Assembly: GCA_026692865.1 (NCBI GenBank)
Contig: JAPLNI010000063.1
Span: 1-40,589 of the forward strand
Source of the DNA: Planctomycetota bacterium
Lineage (GTDB): Bacteria; Planctomycetota; Planctomycetia; Pirellulales; Pirellulaceae
Direction: 5' to 3'
DNA length: 40,589 nt
The position numbers were made by a program, and so were the translations under genes. The notes beneath the pieces are model-generated. The model was given only the letters and a program-made list of their open reading frames with translations. It was not told the origin of the DNA and did not search any database. This document shows positions 35,484 through 40,589 of the stretch, piece after piece; position 1 is the stretch's first letter; every line of letters begins with the position of its first letter.

Positions 35484-35869
35484 GAGTCTTGTTAAACCCC
35501 GTGTCTCCTATCTGTAGGAATACCCGTGATGACGGTGAATTGACGGCAAAGAACCTTAAACTTGGGCAAATCGCTGAACCCTGCAGACGAAGAATTGAAA
35601 AATGGAAATTTCCAAAATGCTGTGACCTAACGTGTCAAAAGGGTGTGAATGATAGCGTTCGCGATTGGCAGTGGTTTGGTCTGGATGGAATCACGAAGGA
35701 CAACGGTCATGGACTGATGGATGGGATGCCCAAATCAGGAACAACACTCGGTGGATACCGAAGAGACCAACCACTGCCAATCGCTTTATCTCGTCAGCCG
35801 GTTGGATCGATTGACGTTTTTATCAATGAAGGATTGCTATGCGTTTGTAACTTTTTCTAGGCAGACACC
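35484..35869. other. Non-coding stretch with a long inverted repeat
   Basis: No convincing gene is present; one plus-strand frame spanning 35420-35860 has a random-looking, cysteine-rich composition. The striking content is an inverted repeat: GCGATTGGCAGTGGTTTGGT at 35661-35680 (with CT following) and its near-exact complement at 35764-35784, with one extra base in the left arm. The loop is about 80 bases. The region also carries the divergent promoters of the small gene at 35444 and the gene at 35870. Confidence 0.55.
35661..35784. repeat. 20-bp inverted repeat flanking an 80-base spacer
   Basis: Arms are 35661-35682 and 35764-35784. Fifteen bases pair perfectly and a further five pair after a single-base slip. 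The spacer is free of recognisable gene content. It could be a recombinase or regulator site, or the stem of an RNA. Confidence 0.6.
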
Positions 35870-37057
35870 ATGACCTCTGTTCGACTTCCGCGTCTATCGC
35901 GCCCTGGCGTTTTGGAATCGATCGCTCCCAAGCGATTGTTCGAATTGCTCCAACCTTACACCGACTTCTTCGCAAGTCGGTCCGTACGCATCGAGTCACC
36001 CGATTCGATCGATTGCCAAGCGGTCATACGCGAGATAACCCAAGCCGATCGTGAAACGCCGGCTGACCTACTGGACGCGATCTGCCTTATTGACGAGTTA
36101 GCCAACGCAGTTGCTGTGGAACTTTTGCTGGATCGAGTTCCAGCCAGTTCGCTTGGGCTTGAGCATGGAGGCGAGCATTCCGAAGCCGATATCGTCACAG
36201 CAGCTTGGCTATCGCACCGTGAAAAGCTGGTGCAGACTCATGCACTTTCGCGATTGAAGCGAACTCGATCGTATGATTACTTTCAAGCGAACCAAACAAC
36301 TGCTCCTAAGTTCGTTACGCCGGCCGAGGAGACGCTCGAACAACTGGAACGCGATATTGATTCTTGGCATGTCGAACGCTTTCGAGCGCAGGGAACCAAA
36401 GTAGAAATCTTCGAAAATGGCAATGAAGTCGAGTTCTCAATCATGCATGGAAGCCTGTACCGCCGACAACCCGTTCTAAACAACGGCCGATTCGGTTTCC
36501 AATCCTTTTGGCCAGTGCAAAGCGCTTCGGCAATCTACAATCGCGAGTTCGGTGAACTTAGGATCAACGCCAAGAGTGCCAAAGAGAAGGCCTTGTATTG
36601 TCGGCTCTTGGGTATGCACATGTTTGGGAACGAAGATCTGTTTCCGACCGGTACCAAGTACACGCTTGAACCGCTCCGAGAGTTCGAATTCGACGCGTTG
36701 GCACCTGGCGATATCGAAGGTGTGCGAAATGTACGCATGGTTGAGCTCTGGCTCGGCGATCCAGACTCTCGTTATGGTGTTATCACCATTCGCAAAGGTG
36801 ACGATCTGTTCGATTGGGCTCAAGCAAAGAAGAAGGACATTCACATTGAACGTCGGTTGATCTCCGCGACCTTCAAGATGGAGCTACTAAGTCGAAAGAC
36901 TGAACTGGCGATCACAGTTCGCCCACCAAATGTTGCGATCTACAGTCGCGGGACCGTGTCTGCGATAATCGAGGCATGGCTCACGCAACGCGGATTCATT
37001 CTAGCCAAGCAATCACCACGGAGGACTCGCCATGAGCCAGCCTTGGCAGGCACTTGA
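35870..37057 (+). CDS. Hypothetical protein, first of two overlapping genes beside the recombinase
   Basis: The 395-residue protein has no family I can name. It is soluble and mixed in fold. Its middle (RFRAQGTKVEIFENGNEVEF, SIMHGSLYRRQPVLNNGRFG) looks like beta-rich sequence, and its end (HIERRLISATFKMELLSRKT, ELAITVRPPNVAIYSRG) could be a winged-helix or PUA-like part. It overlaps the next gene by 26 bases, so the pair is likely co-translated. It lies on the opposite strand to the recombinase operon, across the inverted-repeat region, and may be cargo of that element. A defence role is possible but there is no motif to support it. Confidence 0.7.
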   Translation: MTSVRLPRLSRPGVLESIAPKRLFELLQPYTDFFASRSVRIESPDSIDCQAVIREITQADRETPADLLDAICLIDELANAVAVELLLDRVPASSLGLEHGGEHSEADIVTAAWLSHREKLVQTHALSRLKRTRSYDYFQANQTTAPKFVTPAEETLEQLERDIDSWHVERFRAQGTKVEIFENGNEVEFSIMHGSLYRRQPVLNNGRFGFQSFWPVQSASAIYNREFGELRINAKSAKEKALYCRLLGMHMFGNEDLFPTGTKYTLEPLREFEFDALAPGDIEGVRNVRMVELWLGDPDSRYGVITIRKGDDLFDWAQAKKKDIHIERRLISATFKMELLSRKTELAITVRPPNVAIYSRGTVSAIIEAWLTQRGFILAKQSPRRTRHEPALAGT

Positions 37058-38066
37058 ATCACTTAACGATGTCGCGACTTCGCATCTGAGCTGGCGGCTG
37101 TTGCTTGGCGACTCATTTGATTCCAACCGAGATCTGTTGGTCCCGATCAAAGAATTGGCTGCGGCTCTGCCCGTTCCAGGACGTCCATACGAGTGGCTCG
37201 AAGTATCCGAATTCGAAGAAGGAGTCTTTGAAGGATACAATCAGAAGACAGAGACGTATGTGCCTGTCGATCGACGCGACATTGTTTGTTACGAGTTCAG
37301 CTTCGGTAAGCTCGCAGGTGAGCTTGCTGCTCTGATCGGATTCGAGGTGGCTTTCGAGCGGCTTGGCGGTCCTATGTATCGATTTCGGCTTGGGCACTTT
37401 GGGAATCCCAATGGATCGGGGTTCTTTCTGTACTTGGCCAAAGTAAGCGATCCGCGCCGGTTGGATTGGTGCATCGATGCGCTATTGGCAGAGACCCAGC
37501 GTCCCTTCGTTTTGTTTCTCACTTCTAATCGAATGCTGAACGGCCGGAACGAGTCGGCTCTCAGTGCACGTGGTTGTTTGATCATTCCGCTAGAGCAGGC
37601 GATGCTTCGCGGCGACGATGGAGAATGGAATTTGTCGCCTTGGGCCCGTGAGCAGTTGGTAACATTCCGCGATCGGCTCATGCCTCGACCGCAGTCCACC
37701 GTTGGTTGTTTTCCGACTCCAACGGGTAGTCGTTGGAGTGATGTCGAGATTGAGTTTAAGGATGGAGAAACGGTTTCGGTAAGAATCTCAGATCAACGCG
37801 AAGTACTATCATTCACACAACTAGGGCTTTGTGATTCTCGAAGTGGCAAACCGAGCAAACAGTGGGAGTTGCTGCGCACCTTCGCAGAAAATCACGGGGT
37901 GATGACATGGCAGTCGCCAGGCGCTTGCAGGCAGAATCGAAAGCGTCGTGAACTGCTCAATGATTCGCTTCGAAAGTTCTTCGATATCGAAGGAGATCCA
38001 ATTGAGTTAACGGACGATAAGAAAGGGTGGCGTTGCGTCATTCGATTGAAGTCTGATCGTGCATAA
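37032..38066 (+). CDS. Hypothetical protein with winged-helix-like C-terminus; its 3' end overlaps a broken LRR gene
   Basis: The 344-residue protein has no known family. Residues 60-175 contain a conserved-looking core (YEFSFGKLAGELAALIGFEV, FRLGHFGNPNGSGFFLYLAK) and a C-terminal segment (SDVEIEFKDGETVSVRISDQ, KQWELLRTFAENHGVMTW) that reads like a winged helix with a FHA-like lead-in, as in transcription or response-type proteins. It overlaps the previous gene by 26 bases. The last 12 codons (from 38030) lie in a 74-bp duplicate of the 5' end of the LRR gene at 39142-39215, read on the other strand. The natural C-terminus may therefore have been replaced by sequence from the insertion site. 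Confidence 0.65.
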   Translation: MSQPWQALESLNDVATSHLSWRLLLGDSFDSNRDLLVPIKELAAALPVPGRPYEWLEVSEFEEGVFEGYNQKTETYVPVDRRDIVCYEFSFGKLAGELAALIGFEVAFERLGGPMYRFRLGHFGNPNGSGFFLYLAKVSDPRRLDWCIDALLAETQRPFVLFLTSNRMLNGRNESALSARGCLIIPLEQAMLRGDDGEWNLSPWAREQLVTFRDRLMPRPQSTVGCFPTPTGSRWSDVEIEFKDGETVSVRISDQREVLSFTQLGLCDSRSGKPSKQWELLRTFAENHGVMTWQSPGACRQNRKRRELLNDSLRKFFDIEGDPIELTDDKKGWRCVIRLKSDRA

Positions 38067-38103
38067 CCAAAGTCATCGTCCATTGATTCAAGCATAGGGA
38101 ATG
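38030..38103 (-). pseudogene. 5' fragment of an LRR gene, duplicate of 39142-39215
   Basis: These 74 bases match 39142-39215 at 62 positions (12 mismatches, no gaps). On the minus strand they would encode MLESMDDDFGYARSDFNRMT, against MLESMDDEFDDPRSDFDRNV at the start of the intact LRR gene. After about 25 codons the frame runs into sequence of the unrelated plus-strand gene. This is either the start of a second LRR gene cut off by an inserted element or a duplicated fragment. Confidence 0.75.
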
Positions 38104-38193
38104 GTTGCGGTCCGCCTAGCCATTCCCAAGTTTCGGATCGGCCAAGGCGAATGGATATCCGGATGGTCATCGAAGACTCGCGGGTAGTCGCGC

Positions 38194-39207
38194 TCAGTCG
38201 GGCATGTTCCTGTTCAATCCTGCGATCCGTACGCTATTGCTCTGCCGTTTTAAAGCATCGTTTAGATCAGATTCCTTGTGTGAATAGTGCTTTTTGTTGC
38301 CGGTACCTGCAAAAGTTAGTTGGGGAAGTCGGAGCAATGGACTTAAGTCACCAGACACTACGCTCGTTTCAAAACAACCAAACGTTTCCAACTGGCTGCA
38401 CCCAGTCAGAAATTCGAGAGAGTCTAGAGATCCGCAAAACTCGATAACAATCTTTTTTATGGTCGCGAGCCTACCAAGTGCTCCGAAATCTGAAATCTTT
38501 CGGCATCGGCTAAAAACTAACGACTCAAGCTTTCCCCCATCTAGTTCAGCAATCGCATCAATTGATGTCAGCTTTGCACATCGTTCAAACTGAAGCCTTT
38601 GAATATGTGTGTGTCGTTTGATTCCATCGAGCGAGACGAACGTTGGCTGGACTAGCTCAAGAGTGTTAAGTGATGGTACTAACGGAAACTCAGTGAAGTC
38701 CTTGCCTTTGTATTTCCAAAGTGTGACGGATTCTAGACTCCTGCAATGAACGCCGAGATCAAGACCTGGCGACCAATCACCGCCGAAGGACTTGAGTTCC
38801 TTGAACTCGCTCAAAGGGACGGGTTTCTGGTAGTTGGTAAGGCCAAGATTCGTTAACCCCTGCAAAAACTGTAGTCCCCGCAGGTCGATCGCGCCACCTT
38901 CACTAACAAATACCGAGGTTACGTCGGGATAGTCCTTTAGAAAATTAACGTCTGTAGCCTTGAATGCACCCATCGATGAAATATGGATGCCAATCATTCT
39001 TTTGGCCCGCCATTCACCCATACATTCTGCTATACGCCCCGAATCAAGGCTAATGAAGCGTCCGCCAGGACCGTTGAATTCGTTGAAAGGGGCGTTTGAC
39101 ATCAGCGGAGTCCATTGATTGGGCGTTGGCAACCTGGCGTAGCGTTGCACATTTCGATCGAAGTCTGAACGTGGATCATCAAATTCATCGTCCATTGATT
39201 CGAGCAT
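38194..39207 (-). CDS. Leucine-rich-repeat protein
   Basis: The 337-residue protein carries irregular LRRs of about 23 residues from residue 85 on: LRGLQFLQGLTNLGLTNYQK, CRSLESVTLWKYKGKDF, LVPSLNTLELVQPTFVSLDG, IKRHTHIQRLQFERCAKLTS, LATIKKIVIEFCGSLDSLEF. The repeats form a curved surface for protein contact. There is no signal peptide, so it is probably cytosolic. Its start overlaps the end of the upstream membrane-LRR gene by 23 bases, so both are co-expressed. Such LRR proteins are common in planctomycetes and often occur in tandem paralogues. Immunity (Imm/DUF-like) proteins have a similar look, so a partner toxin should be considered. Confidence 0.8.
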   Translation of the reverse strand: MLESMDDEFDDPRSDFDRNVQRYARLPTPNQWTPLMSNAPFNEFNGPGGRFISLDSGRIAECMGEWRAKRMIGIHISSMGAFKATDVNFLKDYPDVTSVFVSEGGAIDLRGLQFLQGLTNLGLTNYQKPVPLSEFKELKSFGGDWSPGLDLGVHCRSLESVTLWKYKGKDFTEFPLVPSLNTLELVQPTFVSLDGIKRHTHIQRLQFERCAKLTSIDAIAELDGGKLESLVFSRCRKISDFGALGRLATIKKIVIEFCGSLDSLEFLTGCSQLETFGCFETSVVSGDLSPLLRLPQLTFAGTGNKKHYSHKESDLNDALKRQSNSVRIAGLNRNMPD

Positions 39208-39940
39208 GGGGAATGCTTGACCTTAGCTGACTGATTTCATCTATAGTGAACTTGGTTTCGTCCAACGTAATGTCCTTGAGTCGGCGGAGTCTAGCCAATT
39301 TCAATCTTGTGGACTCCGAGAAAGGCCCCGCCGATGTGGATAACACTTCCAACTTTGGACAGCTTTCTAGTTGAGCCAGTCCTTGCTCTGTAACTGCGGT
39401 CCCCCAAATCACCATTGAGATGATCTGGCATGGAGAATTGCCTTCGGAAGTTGCCGCACGGATCACTTCGGCTAAATCTTCGTCATTGAAATCTGATCGC
39501 GTAACAACGACGACGAATCTACCACCCCTGGACTGACTATAGGTATCGCCGTTTTGAGTTATTGCCTTAATTGACTCAATCACCTTTTTGCCAAACGCAA
39601 ATTCACGTTGGGTCGATTGCGCAATATTGATTGCTAATGCCAGTAACACCGCTACAAAAAGGGTGATCCATAACATCCCAGCGAGACTGAATCTCCAGGA
39701 CCATCTGCCGACGGCGATCCGCTGTTTCTGCATCTCGACTGCAATGACCAGATAGATCATTGCTGCAGCAATCTGAGGCAGCACCATTTTCCATTGAGAT
39801 TCAACGTCGAAAAAATAGGAAATCCCTAGTAATGCGACTCCCGATCCAAGAGTCAGTATTACTACAAAGAAAAAAATGCGGCTCCAACGAACGGCTGCCT
39901 TACCATCGCCCAAATCGCGTACGAAGCCGAATTCTTTCAA
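39185..39940 (-). CDS. Membrane protein with C-terminal LRR-like segment
   Basis: The 251-residue protein has three hydrophobic spans: about 21-42 (IFFFVVILTLGSGVALLGIS), 53-68 (VLPQIAAAMIYLVIAVE) and 85-105 (LAGMLWITLFVAVLLALAIN). A soluble C-terminal part ends in one LRR-like unit (LARLRRLKDITLDETKFTID then EISQLRSSIPHARI), a pattern typical of planctomycete proteins. It is likely located in the inner membrane with the C-terminus in the cytoplasm or periplasm. It precedes and overlaps the LRR gene (23 bases), which suggests they form a pair. No enzymatic motif is present. Confidence 0.75.
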   Translation of the reverse strand: MKEFGFVRDLGDGKAAVRWSRIFFFVVILTLGSGVALLGISYFFDVESQWKMVLPQIAAAMIYLVIAVEMQKQRIAVGRWSWRFSLAGMLWITLFVAVLLALAINIAQSTQREFAFGKKVIESIKAITQNGDTYSQSRGGRFVVVVTRSDFNDEDLAEVIRAATSEGNSPCQIISMVIWGTAVTEQGLAQLESCPKLEVLSTSAGPFSESTRLKLARLRRLKDITLDETKFTIDEISQLRSSIPHARINGR

Positions 39941-40127
39941 GTGTCGTGTCCCTCGTTCGTGTCTCTGGATTTGCCAATTGACCTCTGGTTTTGGGAAATT
40001 CCCAAAACTGCTTCGTCTCTATTCTACAAAATTCTTTGTCGCAATTCCCCAGCGTTTTCTTGGTATTGCTCTCACCTCGACCGGGAATTTTCCTCTTTCC
40101 CAGCCCGTTTTGGGAATTTTCGCCAGT
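39941..40127. promoter_or_regulatory. Intergenic region with GTTTTGGGAA palindrome and half site
   Basis: The perfect 10-bp-arm palindrome GTTTTGGGAA-A-TTCCCAAAAC is at 39988-40008, and a half site GTTTTGGGAATTTT recurs at 40107-40120. The region is AT-rich in runs and separates the divergent membrane-LRR gene and the sigma-like gene, so it may be an operator. Confidence 0.45.
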
Positions 40128-40241
40128 AGCGGACGACAGGTCTGATTCACATCAGGAAACAGCTCGCGAACAAGCGAGCGGGCCTCACAGGCTTTAACTT
40201 TCGGACCTGTCGCCTGTGGGGCCTCAATCAGGAGGTCCGCT
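40128..40241 (+). promoter_or_regulatory. Structured leader of the sigma-like gene with an occluded ribosome binding site
   Basis: AGCGGAC at 40128-40134 pairs with GTCCGCT at 40235-40241, and CGACAGGTC at 40134-40142 with GACCTGTCG at 40204-40212. GCTCGC at 40162-40167 pairs with GCGAGC at 40174-40179. A 12-bp arm 40181-40192 pairs with 40212-40223 (one G-T pair). CGGACCT at 40202-40208 can also pair with AGGTCCG at 40233-40239, which covers the GGAGG ribosome binding site (40231-40235). Several of these pairings exclude each other or form a pseudoknot, as in an RNA switch. Confidence 0.5.
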
Positions 40242-40242
40242 C

Positions 40243-40589
40243 ATGTCAGACAATCAATCCATCAACCTTGGTGACGACAACTTCGTTCGCAGTGTCATCC
40301 ATCGGCAGGTTGGAAAGCTAATCGCCAAGTCCGATTTTACACAGCAAGATCGGAATGACCTGGTCCAAGAGGTTTACGTACGGGCGACCAAGAGTCTTCG
40401 CCTCTACGATCCATCGGTTGGCCATCTCTACCCGTACGTCTGCACCGTGGTGCAACGCCACTTGGCCAACGTGGTTCGCGATCGCTCCGTTGTTAAGCGT
40501 ACGACAGCTGGCCGCGTCAGTCTGAGCAAGAACGTCCGTGGTGATGACGGTGGTCAAGTGGAAATGTCTCAGACACTACACGACAAGGA
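40243..40589 (+). CDS. Sigma-70-family-like protein, 3' end outside window
   Basis: The frame starts at the ATG at 40243 with GGAGG seven bases upstream and is still open at the window end (115 codons). The visible part resembles sigma-70 region 2: FVRSVIHRQVGKLIAKSD, then DRNDLVQEVYVRATKSLRLY and PYVCTVVQRHLANVVRDR, with the DLVQEVYV core that in sigma factors contacts the polymerase. It is short and basic at its end (VVKRTTAGRVSLSKNVRGDD). It may be an ECF-like sigma factor or a sigma-like protein of an integrative element, which would match the ParB-like genes at the left edge. A leader that can hide the ribosome binding site precedes it. Confidence 0.7.
   Translation, partial: MSDNQSINLGDDNFVRSVIHRQVGKLIAKSDFTQQDRNDLVQEVYVRATKSLRLYDPSVGHLYPYVCTVVQRHLANVVRDRSVVKRTTAGRVSLSKNVRGDDGGQVEMSQTLHDK

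Noticed and set aside
35420-35860. A 146-residue plus-strand frame
   Set aside because: It is cysteine-rich and random in composition, overlaps the small minus-strand gene and spans both arms of the inverted repeat.
38151-38447. A 98-residue plus-strand frame opposite the LRR gene
   Set aside because: It is antisense to the LRR repeats, and its composition (Cys, Ser and Arg rich) is typical of a shadow frame.

Overview
The window looks like an accessory, defence-rich stretch of a planctomycete chromosome (Pirellulales-like). This is inferred from gene content, because no rRNA or tRNA is present. The pointers are moderate GC, tandem leucine-rich-repeat and membrane LRR genes of planctomycete style, a secreted S1/P1 nuclease, abundant large serine recombinases with DUF2924 partners, and small conserved genes of unknown function. 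No CRISPR array, tRNA or rRNA was seen.

Layout. (1) 1-2556: a plus-strand operon with overlapping start/stop codons. It holds the end of a partition-like gene, a ParB/RepB-like gene, and two proteins built almost only of homing-endonuclease-associated (HNH_repeat) units. (2) 2663-8087: a secreted S1/P1 nuclease, small unknown genes, a GmrSD-like DUF262/DUF1524 protein, an ankyrin/NTF2-like protein, and a 58-bp decayed copy of the DUF262 gene. (3) 8160-16467: a segment of about 7.9 kb bounded by two 230-bp direct repeats, each with a terminator hairpin. The left one follows a strongly structured non-coding stretch. Between them lie two nucleotidyltransferase toxin-antitoxin-like modules, one with a long gene overlap, several conserved unknowns, a serine recombinase fused to a HEAT-like domain, and an HNH nuclease pair. 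(4) 16572-27349: a minus-strand defence cluster. It has an HTH regulator, hsdR, hsdM, hsdS, an AAA/SMC-like ATPase and an HNH nuclease packed into one operon, followed by a HEPN-like gene and a PD-(D/E)XK-like gene. (5) 27443-32637: a predicted secreted lysozyme-like protein, a second GmrSD-like protein, an ASCH protein, and a large GNAT-PIN-PUA-like fusion. (6) 32754-38066: a serine-recombinase element (small ORF, DUF2924, recombinase, HTH) plus two overlapping unknown genes. Its right side appears to run into the 5' end of a broken LRR gene. (7) 38194-40589: an intact LRR gene, a membrane LRR-like gene, and the start of a sigma-70-like gene behind a leader that can hide its ribosome binding site.

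How the parts relate. The window reads as a defence island assembled by serine-recombinase elements. The restriction operon joins type I modification and restriction subunits to a Septu-like ATPase/HNH pair. The GmrSD proteins, nucleotidyltransferases, HEPN-like protein and GNAT-PIN/ASCH pair are further candidate anti-phage or toxin modules. The strongest candidates for something not well described are the GNAT-PIN-PUA/ASCH pair, the recombinase-HEAT fusion inside the 230-bp direct repeats, and the two structured non-coding regions at 8166-8378 and 40128-40241. All functions are inferred from sequence reading alone; no search was run.
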